A stretch of DNA of 40,922 bases from Candidatus Binatia bacterium. Lineage in GTDB: Bacteria > Desulfobacterota > Binatia > HRBIN30 > BPIQ01. A program made the translations under genes and the position numbers. Of this stretch, positions 8,416 to 15,792 are shown piece by piece. The stretch covers positions 1-40,922 of the forward strand of contig BPIQ01000004.1 in assembly GCA_026004195.1 (NCBI GenBank), written 5' to 3'. Position 1 is the stretch's first letter; every line of letters starts with the position of its first letter. The notes beneath the pieces are model-generated. The model was given only the letters and a program-made list of their open reading frames with translations, did not search any database and had not been told where the DNA came from.

Positions 8416-9197
8416 CGTACGACCTCCCGTGAAGATCGAGATTCGCGCGCCCGGTCGAGCGCCATGTCGCCGATCTCGGCGACGACGAGGCGGAGGCGTC
8501 GAATCGCCTCCGCCCGATGGCCCGCTTCGGCCGCAGCGAGGCAAGCGTCGATGCCGGGAACGAGCCGCCCCGGGTCCCGACGGAGCCTCCTCCGGGCCTC
8601 GGCCAGAGGTTCGGAACCGAGGAGTGTCCGAGCCCGGCGGGCGAGCATCTGCCACACGCGGTTTCGCGTCATGTCCGAAAGTGCGACGAGCAACTCCCGG
8701 GCCAGGGCGAACCGTTCTTCCCTCTCCCGGCTCTCGTCCGCGATCCCGTCGCGCAGCGCACGAATGCGATCGAGCTCCTCGGGCCGGAAGCGTTCGAGGG
8801 CGAGGCGCGCCATCTCGTAAAGGAGCGGCATCATGACTTCGGCGAGCTCGCCGAGAGCCTCGGCATCCACCCTACCTCCCCGGAAAATCATGGGAGCCAG
8901 AACGTCCGGGGAGGCCTCGACCACGGGGCGCACGGTCGCGCCGTCGCCCTGACGAATCGAGACGAGACCGAGCCCCTCGAGGACCTTCAGCGCCTCGCGA
9001 ATCGACCCCCGGTTCACGCCGAACTGTTCGGCCAACTCTCGTTCCGGGGGCAACTTGTCCCCCGGGACGTACCTCCCGTCGAGGATGGCGTCTCGAAGCT
9101 GCACCACGACGTCCTCGTGGAGCCGGCGCCGTCGAACCGGGGCGAAAGGGCCCCGCACGGCGGAAGGGCCGGAACTCCGGGCGAACGCGTTGGACAT
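8412..9197 (-). CDS. GntR-family transcriptional regulator, FadR/FCD subfamily
   Basis: A 261-residue regulator. The winged helix-turn-helix (about residues 25-92) includes LHEDVVVQLRDAILDGRY and PPERELAEQFGVNRGSIREA. An all-helical FCD-type effector domain follows to the C-terminus; members of that domain sense acyl-CoA, pyruvate or other organic acids. A palindrome close to E. coli FadR/PdhR sites lies 18 nt in front of the ATG at 9197, which suggests autoregulation and control of the downstream di-iron gene. The stop codon overlaps the next ATG. It is unusual for two different one-component regulators (this one and the TetR at 10181) to sit in one transcription unit. Confidence 0.9.
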   Translation of the reverse strand: MSNAFARSSGPSAVRGPFAPVRRRRLHEDVVVQLRDAILDGRYVPGDKLPPERELAEQFGVNRGSIREALKVLEGLGLVSIRQGDGATVRPVVEASPDVLAPMIFRGGRVDAEALGELAEVMMPLLYEMARLALERFRPEELDRIRALRDGIADESREREERFALARELLVALSDMTRNRVWQMLARRARTLLGSEPLAEARRRLRRDPGRLVPGIDACLAAAEAGHRAEAIRRLRLVVAEIGDMALDRARESRSSREVVR

Positions 9198-9214
9198 ACG
9201 GTCTTGTTAGCCGA

Positions 9215-9225
9215 TGGTCCGACCA
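9215..9225. promoter_or_regulatory. FadR/PdhR-like operator TGGTCCGACCA
   Basis: TGGTC-C-GACCA is symmetric around its central base. It matches the core of the GntR/FadR-subfamily operators (TGGTNNNACCA; E. coli FadR sites contain TGGTC-N-GACC). It sits in the 82-bp gap between the ferredoxin gene and the FadR-type gene, immediately upstream of the latter. The match is seen; binding by this regulator is inference. Confidence 0.55.
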
Positions 9226-9279
9226 ATAGCAAGGAAACGCCGCGCTCCCGGTTCCCTCTCGCTGCCGGCGGTCACGGCG

Positions 9280-9474
9280 TCAGTCTTCGACGATCGAAAG
9301 AGCCTGCCGGGGACAGCGAGCTACCGCCTCCTCCACCTTGGCCCGGAGTTCTTCGCCGGGCCTCTCGATTTTCAGGTGTGCCTGGTCGTCTTCCCCGACT
9401 TCGAAGACTTCGGGACAGACCTTCATGCACACCGCATTGCCCTCGCACAGATCCCGATCGACGACGACTCTCAT
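9280..9474 (-). CDS. Small single-cluster ferredoxin
   Basis: A 64-residue ferredoxin with C10-x5-C16-x3-C20-P and a distant C54-P. The position where a second cluster Cys would stand in a [4Fe-4S] ferredoxin is N13 (CEGNAVCMKVCP), so a [3Fe-4S] cluster is most likely. This is the form that commonly supplies electrons to cytochrome P450s and other oxygenases. The ATG at 9474 overlaps the TGA of the TetR gene (ATGA). No P450 is in the window, so the di-iron protein two genes downstream is a reasonable partner. The assignment as ferredoxin is firm; the partner is inferred from order. Confidence 0.9.
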   Translation of the reverse strand: MRVVVDRDLCEGNAVCMKVCPEVFEVGEDDQAHLKIERPGEELRAKVEEAVARCPRQALSIVED

Positions 9475-10181
9475 CGGTGAACTCCTCCGTCCGGGGTTCT
9501 TCGCCGCCCCTTGCGTTTGCGACTTTCTACCCCGATTCGCACCTTCCTGTCAGCACCACGGTGGCGGGAAGCCACGGGCCGACCCAGAAGGAGATCGACC
9601 GCGGTCTGCAAAAAGCGGAGTTGGCGCTCGAGGACGGCAGGTTTCATCGGGTCCTCGCCGAACAGGGCCGCGAGCAACGATGCGTTGGCGAAGTAACCGA
9701 AAAGAAGGTGGTAGATCCCGGCGGCTACGTGAGGCAGGTCGGCGGGTTCCCAGGGCCCGTGCCTTCGGGACAGGACGTCGAGCCCCTGGTTGTACAGCGG
9801 GCGCAGAATCTGGGAAGCGACGCGGTCGAGGAGGTAGCCGCTCTCGTCCAGTGCCGCCCTGTGGATGAGGCGCGGCACGTGCGGGTGGCGCGCCAGGTAG
9901 TCGAAAAGCCTCTCGAGAACGTCGCGGTCCGCCGTTCCGGGCGTCGCGCCCGTCTCGGCGACCAGCGCGATGACCGGCACGATTCCCCGGGCAAGCACGG
10001 CTTCGTAGAGGTCTTCCTTGTTCCGGAAGTGGTTGTAGAGGCTCGCCTGATTTCGGAGCCCGGCGCGCGCCGCGATGTCCCGCACCGTGACCCCCTCGTA
10101 ACCCCGGGCGGCGAACTCGCGCTCGGCGACCTCCAGGATGGCGTCTCGCGTGGAGCTCTTTTCCGGGCCTTTGGGCGGCAT
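9471..10181 (-). CDS. TetR/AcrR-family transcriptional regulator
   Basis: A 236-residue TetR-family regulator. The helix-turn-helix spans about residues 10-60 (TRDAILEVAEREFAARGY, then VTVRDIAARAGLRNQASLYN). The ligand domain has PHVPRLIHRAALDESGYL-type helices often seen in regulators of fatty-acid or xenobiotic genes, but no ligand can be named. The ATG at 10181 fits the domain start; longer in-frame extensions run into non-coding sequence. It is the first gene of the minus-strand operon, and its TGA overlaps the ferredoxin ATG. It is divergent from the small gene at 10301. Confidence 0.88.
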   Translation of the reverse strand: MPPKGPEKSSTRDAILEVAEREFAARGYEGVTVRDIAARAGLRNQASLYNHFRNKEDLYEAVLARGIVPVIALVAETGATPGTADRDVLERLFDYLARHPHVPRLIHRAALDESGYLLDRVASQILRPLYNQGLDVLSRRHGPWEPADLPHVAAGIYHLLFGYFANASLLAALFGEDPMKPAVLERQLRFLQTAVDLLLGRPVASRHRGADRKVRIGVESRKRKGRRRTPDGGVHR

Positions 10182-10188
10182 CGTCGGG

Positions 10189-10217
10189 TTTCTACCAAGA
10201 CGTGGGGGTCCCCTCAA
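10189..10217 (-). promoter_or_regulatory. Putative leaderless promoter for the TetR-ferredoxin operon
   Basis: On the minus strand TTGAGG, a 17-nt spacer and TAGAAA (10194-10189, 4/6). Seven nt separate the -10-like hexamer from the ATG at 10181, with no Shine-Dalgarno sequence. The gap to the divergent gene at 10301 is 119 bp and contains nothing else recognisable. Confidence 0.35.
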
Positions 10218-10300
10218 ACGGTGGCGCCCTTTCTCTCTTGCGCTCGGGCCGCCGAGCGGGCAGACTCGACCGAGAGGTTGTCCCCTACCGAGGAGGGCAC

Positions 10301-10558
10301 ATGGCGAAGGAAGATCCGGTTCAAGTGGATCCCCAGGAAGTGTTGCGCATGCTGGACGAAGCACGGAGCCGCTTGCGAACTGCGATCTGGGCGTTGCACG
10401 GGATGCACCAGGACATGAACGCGCTCACGGCGGACGACATCTCGGACGTCGAGCAGATGTTGAGCGACGCCCTCGACGGGATGCTCAATCCGGCCTACGA
10501 CGCGATCGCCCAAATGTTCGGTGTCACCGAAGAGGGTGGCACGGTCACCACGCACTGA
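10301..10558 (+). CDS. Small helical protein of unknown function
   Basis: An 85-residue acidic protein I do not recognise. It is predicted mostly helical, with Met-rich amphipathic stretches (RMLDEARSRLRTAIWALHGM, then SDVEQMLSDALDGMLNPAYD) and a polar tail. It has no Cys, no signal peptide and no membrane segment. The ATG at 10301 is preceded by a very good GAGGAGGG ribosome site at 10290-10297, which supports it as a real gene. Its last 38 bp overlap the start proposed for the uracil-DNA glycosylase, so the two may be translationally coupled. It is the first gene of a plus-strand run of housekeeping enzymes. Confidence 0.75.
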   Translation: MAKEDPVQVDPQEVLRMLDEARSRLRTAIWALHGMHQDMNALTADDISDVEQMLSDALDGMLNPAYDAIAQMFGVTEEGGTVTTH

Positions 10559-11273
10559 CCCTCGCCGCGCGCTGGAGGCTCTCGAGGCGGAGGTCGTCTC
10601 CTGCGTCCGGTGTCCTCGACTGGTAGCCTACCGGACGGAAGTCGCACGGGTACGCCGAAAGCAGTTCCGGGATCAAGTCTACTGGGGGCGGCCGGTACCC
10701 GGATTCGGGGATCCGTGCGCGCGGCTTCTCGTCGTGGGCCTAGCTCCGGCGGCTCACGGCGGAAATCGCACCGGAAGAATCTTCACCGGTGACCGCTCGG
10801 GGGACTGGCTTTTCGAAGCCCTGCACCGTTTCGGTTTCGCCAACCAGCCCTTTTCGCACCATCGCGACGACGGTCTCGAGCTCCGGGGTGCCTACGTGAC
10901 GGCCGCGGTCCGCTGCGCCCCACCGGCGAACAAACCGACGCGCGAAGAACTGGAGAATTGCCGCCCGTACCTCGTGCGAGAACTCGAGCTGCTCCGAGGC
11001 GTTCGCATCGTCGTGGCACTCGGGAAGATCGCATGGGACGCCTACTTCGCCGCGCGGGCCGCCGCGTGCCGGCCGGTCCCGAAGCCACGACCCAAGTTCG
11101 CCCACGGAGCGCGGGTGGACCTCGGAGACGTCCTCCTCCTGGGCTCCTACCACCCGAGCCAGCAAAACACCTTCACGGGGAAGCTCACCCGGCGCGCTTT
11201 CCACGCGATCTTCGCCCGGGTACGACGGAGTCTCGGCGAAAGGCGTTTGGACCGCTCGCGCGGGCTACGCTAG
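10521..11273 (+). CDS. Uracil-DNA glycosylase, family 5 (UDGb type)
   Basis: A 250-residue base-excision repair glycosylase that removes uracil, and in this family also other deaminated bases, from DNA. Motif [14 protein letters not shown] (residues 73-86) followed by [10 protein letters not shown] is the family-5 active-site region. The C-terminal SYHPSQQNT (H211) is the second signature. Four Cys (C28, C31, C132, C147) match the [4Fe-4S] ligand spacing of families 4 and 5. The start is uncertain: GTG at 10521 overlaps the upstream small gene, and GTG at 10536 is an alternative; neither has a well-spaced ribosome site. The stop codon is 11 bp before the AsnRS start. Confidence 0.9.
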   Translation: MSPKRVARSPRTDPRRALEALEAEVVSCVRCPRLVAYRTEVARVRRKQFRDQVYWGRPVPGFGDPCARLLVVGLAPAAHGGNRTGRIFTGDRSGDWLFEALHRFGFANQPFSHHRDDGLELRGAYVTAAVRCAPPANKPTREELENCRPYLVRELELLRGVRIVVALGKIAWDAYFAARAAACRPVPKPRPKFAHGARVDLGDVLLLGSYHPSQQNTFTGKLTRRAFHAIFARVRRSLGERRLDRSRGLR

Positions 11274-11284
11274 AGTGCGCGGCC

Positions 11285-12592
11285 GTGGAGGGAGTCGCTC
11301 CGACCTGGGTTTACGTCGAAGAGTTGCCGGCCCACGTCGGCCGGGAGGTCGTCCTCAAGGGGTGGCTCGCGAACCGACGGTCGAGCGGGAAGGTGCACTT
11401 TCTGCTGCTGCGAGACGGCACCGGGACCGTGCAGTGCGTGGTCGCTGCCGGGGAGGTGGACCCGGAGGAGTTCTCGCTGGCCGACCATATCCCGCAGGAG
11501 TCTTCCCTGATCGTCCGCGGAACGGTCCGTGCCGATGCACGCGCACCCGGAGGACACGAGCTTTCCGTGCGCTCGATCGAGCTCGTCCACCCCGCCGAGC
11601 CCTACCCGATCACTCCCAAAGAGCACGGCGTGGCTTTTCTCCTCGAACACCGCCACCTGTGGATTCGGTCTTCGCGTCAGCACGCGATCCTCCGAGTGCG
11701 CCACGAGGTGGAGCGTGCCGCGCGCGAGTACTTCGACTCCCGCGGCTTCACGCTTCTCGACGCCCCCATTTTCACGCCCGCCGCCTGCGAGGGAACCACC
11801 ACGCTCTTCGCCACCGAGTACTTCGGCCAGACCGCGTATCTGAGCCAGAGCGGGCAGCTCTACATGGAAGCCGGCGCCATGGCGTTCGGCAAGGTCTACT
11901 GTTTCGGGCCCACCTTCCGCGCCGAGAAGTCGAAAACCCGCAGGCACCTCACGGAGTTCTGGATGGTGGAACCGGAAGTCGCTTTTCTCGACCTCGCCGG
12001 AGCGATGGACCTCGCCGAGGATTTCGTCGAACACGTCGTGCGGAGAACCCTCGAGCGCCGCCGGAAGGAACTCGAGTCGCTCGGGCGCGACCTCGCCCCC
12101 CTCGAGCGGGTGGCCAAACCCTTCCCGCGCATCACGTACGAAGAAGCCCTCGCCGTTCTGCGGGAGAAGGGTTTTTCCGTCGAGTGGGGAGACGATTTCG
12201 GAGGAGACGAAGAAACGGCCCTGTCTCTGGCGTTCGACCGCCCCGTGCTCGTCCACCGCTACCCGGCCCGTTGCAAGGCCTTCTACATGAAGACGGACCC
12301 CGACGATCCGAGACTCGCCCTGTGCGTCGACATGCTCGCCCCGGAAGGATACGGCGAGATCGTCGGCGGCGGCCAGAGGGAAGACGACGCGGAGGTTCTC
12401 GCGCGCAAGATCGAAGAACACCGCCTTCCCCGCTCGGCGTTCGAGTGGTATCTCGACCTCCGCCGGTACGGCTCCGTTCCGCACGCCGGCTTCGGCATGG
12501 GCGTCGAACGGGTCGTGGCGTGGCTCTGCGGCCTCCACCACGTCCGGGAAACCATCCCCTTCCCTCGCACCATCGACCGCCTGGCTCCCTGA
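11285..12592 (+). CDS. asnS: Asparaginyl-tRNA synthetase
   Basis: A 435-residue class IIb synthetase that charges tRNA(Asn) with asparagine. The N-terminal OB anticodon-binding domain spans about residues 8-110 ([18 protein letters not shown]), followed by the class II catalytic core. Motif 2 is in [20 protein letters not shown] and motif 3 in [13 protein letters not shown] near the C-terminus. The VEPEVAF and PITPKEHG patterns fit AsnRS rather than AspRS, which would be longer and carry an insertion domain. The GTG at 11285 starts the OB fold at the expected distance. It lies 11 bp after the uracil-DNA glycosylase and is probably co-transcribed. Confidence 0.92.
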   Translation: MEGVAPTWVYVEELPAHVGREVVLKGWLANRRSSGKVHFLLLRDGTGTVQCVVAAGEVDPEEFSLADHIPQESSLIVRGTVRADARAPGGHELSVRSIELVHPAEPYPITPKEHGVAFLLEHRHLWIRSSRQHAILRVRHEVERAAREYFDSRGFTLLDAPIFTPAACEGTTTLFATEYFGQTAYLSQSGQLYMEAGAMAFGKVYCFGPTFRAEKSKTRRHLTEFWMVEPEVAFLDLAGAMDLAEDFVEHVVRRTLERRRKELESLGRDLAPLERVAKPFPRITYEEALAVLREKGFSVEWGDDFGGDEETALSLAFDRPVLVHRYPARCKAFYMKTDPDDPRLALCVDMLAPEGYGEIVGGGQREDDAEVLARKIEEHRLPRSAFEWYLDLRRYGSVPHAGFGMGVERVVAWLCGLHHVRETIPFPRTIDRLAP

Positions 12593-12647
12593 CCCGCCGG
12601 TGGGGAAAATCGTACTCGGGCGTGGAACGGCGCGGTTTTCCTGTGCT

Positions 12648-14264
12648 ATGCCTTCCTCCGTGCCGATCGTGCCGGTGAAGGACGGTCTTTTCCGCGAGCA
12701 GCCCGGAGGCCCGGTCCTCCTCGGGGGCAGGTGTCCGTCCTGCCGTCGCCTGCACTTCCCGTCCCTGCCCGTCTGCCCGTACTGCAGCTCGGACGGTTGC
12801 ACCGAAGAAGCCATGGGCCGCCGAGGACGCCTCTACCTCCACACCGCCGTCGTCCACCGCCCCCCCGGTTACAAGGGCCCGGTGCCCTACGGTTTCGGTG
12901 TGGTCGAGCTGCCCGAAGGGATCCGTGTCGTGACCCGCCTCACGGAGGCGGACCCCGCGAAACTCGAGCCGGGGCAACCCGTCGAACTCGTCCTCGAGCC
13001 GCTCCACCGGGACGAGGAAGGCCGTGACGTCCTCTGCTACGCGTTCGCCCCGACCGAAGGGCGGGAGGCCGTTCTCGAGCCCGCCGAAGAGTTCCGCCCC
13101 CCCCTGCCCCCCGCAGCGCGGCTCTCGGGCGGTCGGGAAGTCGAAATCGCGGGCGTCGGGTTGCATCCCTTCGGCCGCTTCCCGGAGAAGGACGTCGTGC
13201 GCCTCGGCATCGAAGCGGTCCGGCAGGCGCTGGCGGAAGCGGGAATCGAACGGGGCGGCTTCGAGGCGGCCTACTGCGGAACCGTCTACAGCGGCGTGGC
13301 CGCGGGTCACAAGGTGCTCACGGCTCTCGGCCTCACCGGGGTTCCGATCGTGAACGTCGAGGCCGGATGCGCGAGCGGCGGAGCCGCTCTCATCTTCGGT
13401 TACGAAGCGATCCGGTCGGGGCGCTACGACTGCGTGCTCGTGTTCGGAATGGAAAAAATGCCGCGCGGCATCATCCGCTCGTCGTTTTTCGAGCCGTGGC
13501 GCGAGGAGGCGGGGCTCGCGGCCAACCCGGCGTACTTCGCCCTCCGAGCTCGCCGACTCATGCTCGAGAACGGTGTCACGCGAGAGCACCTCGCGCGCGT
13601 CTCGGTCAAGAACCACCGGAACGGCGTCGACAACCCCTACGCGATGTACCGCAAGGAGTTTTCCCTCGAGGAGGTGCTTTCCTCGCCCGTGGTCTGCGAC
13701 CCGCTCACCCTCTACATGCTGTGCTCGCCCAACGAAGGTGCGGCCGCCGTGGTACTCCGCGCAGCGCGGGGAGAAAACCGCGGCCGAGTGTTCGTGACGG
13801 CCGCGAGCCTCCGCTCGCACTTACCGGGAGGGGTTCTCGGCGAGCACACACCGCTTTCGGGACTCGTCGGAGACCCTCCGGGACCCACCGAGCTCGCCGC
13901 ACGCGACGTCTACGAGTCCGCGGGAATCGGCCCCGGGGAGCTCGACGTGGTCGAACTGCAGGACACGGACTCGGCGCGGGAGCTCCTTTCGTACGAGGAG
14001 CTCGGGCTCTGCCCGAGAGGGGACTGCGCGCGATTCCTCGAAGCGGGCCACACGGAAAGAGGCGGGCGCATCCCCGTCAACCCGAGCGGGGGCCTTCTCT
14101 CCAAGGGCGAGCCGCTCGGGGCATCCGCGCTCGGACAGATCGTCGAGCTCTACTGGCAGCTTCGCGGCCGAGCGGAAAGGCGGCAAGTCGAGGGAGCCAA
14201 GGTGGCCCTCGCCCACACCGTGGGCCGGGGCGCGAATGCCTGCGTCGTGCTCCTCCGACGTTGA
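12648..14264 (+). CDS. DUF35/OB-fold zinc ribbon fused to thiolase-like domain
   Basis: A 538-residue fusion. Residues 1-135 are a DUF35 acyl-CoA-binding module: a rubredoxin-like zinc ribbon (C29, C32, C43, C46) and an OB fold. Residues 163-538 are an SCP-x/lipid-transfer thiolase-like domain with the nucleophile Cys in NVEAGCASGG (C241). The usual HDCF motif is instead QDTD (438-441), the usual GHP motif is KGEPLGAS (E488), and the C-terminal Cys loop is VGRGANACV. DUF35 partners and thiolase-like proteins are normally separate subunits, as in the steroid side-chain retro-aldolase ChsH2-Ltp2. The fold calls are firm; whether the enzyme is a thiolase, a retro-aldolase or something else cannot be told. 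The start at ATG 12648 removes a non-homologous leader, though no strong ribosome site is visible. Confidence 0.88.
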   Translation: MPSSVPIVPVKDGLFREQPGGPVLLGGRCPSCRRLHFPSLPVCPYCSSDGCTEEAMGRRGRLYLHTAVVHRPPGYKGPVPYGFGVVELPEGIRVVTRLTEADPAKLEPGQPVELVLEPLHRDEEGRDVLCYAFAPTEGREAVLEPAEEFRPPLPPAARLSGGREVEIAGVGLHPFGRFPEKDVVRLGIEAVRQALAEAGIERGGFEAAYCGTVYSGVAAGHKVLTALGLTGVPIVNVEAGCASGGAALIFGYEAIRSGRYDCVLVFGMEKMPRGIIRSSFFEPWREEAGLAANPAYFALRARRLMLENGVTREHLARVSVKNHRNGVDNPYAMYRKEFSLEEVLSSPVVCDPLTLYMLCSPNEGAAAVVLRAARGENRGRVFVTAASLRSHLPGGVLGEHTPLSGLVGDPPGPTELAARDVYESAGIGPGELDVVELQDTDSARELLSYEELGLCPRGDCARFLEAGHTERGGRIPVNPSGGLLSKGEPLGASALGQIVELYWQLRGRAERRQVEGAKVALAHTVGRGANACVVLLRR

Positions 14265-14289
14265 GGCCACGCCGAGGCAGGATCTTCCC

Positions 14290-15018
14290 GTGGGACCGAA
14301 GACCCTTTCGATCGGAGGGGTTTCGCTCGGAAAGGTTCCGCGCGTCGTCGTCCCGCTTTTCGACGACGACCCTCGCGCCGACGTTTCCGCGGTGCAGGAC
14401 CTCTGCGACTTCGTCGAGCTGAGAATCGACGGCTTCTCGGAGCTGGCGATCTCCCACGTCTCGGAGACGGCGAAGCGTTACCGGAAACTGGCCGGAGCTC
14501 GGTTGCCGTTGATCGCGACCGTCCGGGCGCAGAGCGAGGGAGGGAAGGCACCGCTCGACGAGGAGACCCGCGCCACCCTCTACGAGTGCGTCCTGGGGAG
14601 CGTCGACGCCGTCGACGTCGAACTCCGTGCCCCCATCCGCGATCGGGTCCTGGAGCTCGCCCGAAAAACGGGCCGGACCACCATCGTCTCCTTCCACGAC
14701 TTCGCCTCCACCCCGTCCCTCGAGACGCTCGAACGCCTGTGGGAAGAGGGGCGGGCCTGCCGGGCCGACCTTCTCAAGGTCGCGACCATGGCCCACGACC
14801 TCGAAGACGTAGCTCGGCTTCTCGAGTTCACCCTCCGTCACCGGCAGGAAGGAATCGTCACCGTGGCCATGGGGGCGGTGGGCGGGATCTCGCGCGTCTT
14901 TTTCCCCGCCGCCGGCTCCCGGCTCACGTACGCCCACCACCGGGCACCGACGGCTCCGGGCCAGCTTTCGCTCCTCGAGCTGCGGGAACTGCTACGGCGT
15001 TTCTACCCCGGAAGTTGA
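14290..15018 (+). CDS. aroD: 3-dehydroquinate dehydratase, type I
   Basis: A 242-residue class I dehydroquinase that converts 3-dehydroquinate to 3-dehydroshikimate in the shikimate pathway through a Schiff base. The substrate-binding E43 and R45 are in VELRID, the catalytic H136 in SFHDF, the Schiff-base K163 in LLKVA, and the C-terminal loop in APTAPGQLS. The GTG at 14290 gives the family's usual N-terminus (KTLSIGGVSLGKVPRVVVPL resembles the E. coli start); an upstream ATG at 14236 would overlap the thiolase gene. It ends 2 bp before the convergent S24-like gene. No other shikimate gene is nearby. Confidence 0.93.
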   Translation: MGPKTLSIGGVSLGKVPRVVVPLFDDDPRADVSAVQDLCDFVELRIDGFSELAISHVSETAKRYRKLAGARLPLIATVRAQSEGGKAPLDEETRATLYECVLGSVDAVDVELRAPIRDRVLELARKTGRTTIVSFHDFASTPSLETLERLWEEGRACRADLLKVATMAHDLEDVARLLEFTLRHRQEGIVTVAMGAVGGISRVFFPAAGSRLTYAHHRAPTAPGQLSLLELRELLRRFYPGS

Positions 15019-15020
15019 CG

Positions 15021-15581
15021 TCAGGCGGCCTCGAGCGCCTTCTGTACCTCGGTGAGAAGCTCCGCCGCGCGGCGCGCCAGGGCCTTTTTCAACTTTCGGT
15101 GCTCGGCACGCCCGCACCACTCGTAGAGACAGCTCGCTTCGGAGAGCCGCCGAAAGAGCCTCGCCTTTTCGTCGCTCCTCAAAGCGGCCTGCTCGAGAGT
15201 TCGCCTGCACTGCTCGAGACGTTGCAGGATCGGCGCGTCCGTGCCCGTCGGAAGCTCGCGGTAGCGAAGCTCCCGGACGACGCCCAGAAGAGACGCTTCG
15301 TCGAGCCTGAAAACGAGCGGCAGGAATCCGGGCCGCCCGCTTTCCACGAGAATCCTACCGTCCTCCGCGCGCACGAATCTCCGGAGGGCGGGCAGACCGG
15401 ACGCCTCCACGAGCACCGTGTCGCCGGCCCGCGGGCGGGAGGAGGGGTCGACGAGCAGAGAGGTGCCCGGGGGAAGATCGGGGTCGCCGAATCCCCCCGC
15501 GCGCACTCGGACGACGTAGGGGCGAGAGGAACGCCTTTTCGCGCCCCCGGGCGCCTCTCCGTCTTTCCGTGACGAACGCAC
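15021..15581 (-). CDS. S24/LexA-like domain protein lacking the catalytic dyad
   Basis: A 186-residue protein. Residues about 20-110 follow the LexA/S24 peptidase beta fold (PYVVRVRAGGFGD, then GTSLLVDPSSRPRAGDTVLV and LPALRRF). The Ser that should follow the first strand (GxSM) reads GGFGD, and the Lys of the VKRL motif reads LRRF, so the Ser-Lys dyad is missing and self-cleavage is not expected. The C-terminal 70 residues are helical and rich in charged residues and Cys (CLYEWCGRAEHRKLKK) and I do not recognise them. The GTG at 15581 is the only suitable start. It is divergent from the acyl-CoA ligase. The fold call is an inference from motif spacing. Confidence 0.6.
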   Translation of the reverse strand: MRSSRKDGEAPGGAKRRSSRPYVVRVRAGGFGDPDLPPGTSLLVDPSSRPRAGDTVLVEASGLPALRRFVRAEDGRILVESGRPGFLPLVFRLDEASLLGVVRELRYRELPTGTDAPILQRLEQCRRTLEQAALRSDEKARLFRRLSEASCLYEWCGRAEHRKLKKALARRAAELLTEVQKALEAA

Positions 15582-15652
15582 GACACCATCCTAGGCGAAA
15601 ATTCGGCGAAAGCAAGTCCGAGGCCGGCGGGGGGAGACCGGAGGGTGGCAAC

Positions 15653-15682
15653 TTGTCTTGGGGAGGCGAAAAAAGCCATAAA
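15653..15682 (+). promoter_or_regulatory. Putative promoter for the acyl-CoA ligase
   Basis: TTGTCT (15653-15658), an 18-nt spacer, then CATAAA (15677-15682). The gap from the divergent S24-like gene to the ligase is 211 bp, so a leader of roughly 100 nt would precede the ATG at 15793, which has an AGGAGG ribosome site. No riboswitch-like structure is evident by eye in the leader. Confidence 0.3.
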
Positions 15683-15792
15683 GGCACGCCGGTGCTAGCC
15701 GGGCGAATCGAAAGCACGGAGGGGCGGCAGAGCCTCCACGGCCCCGGGACTCCGCACCCGATACGCTCGAGGGATTCGCAGGAGGGAAACCC

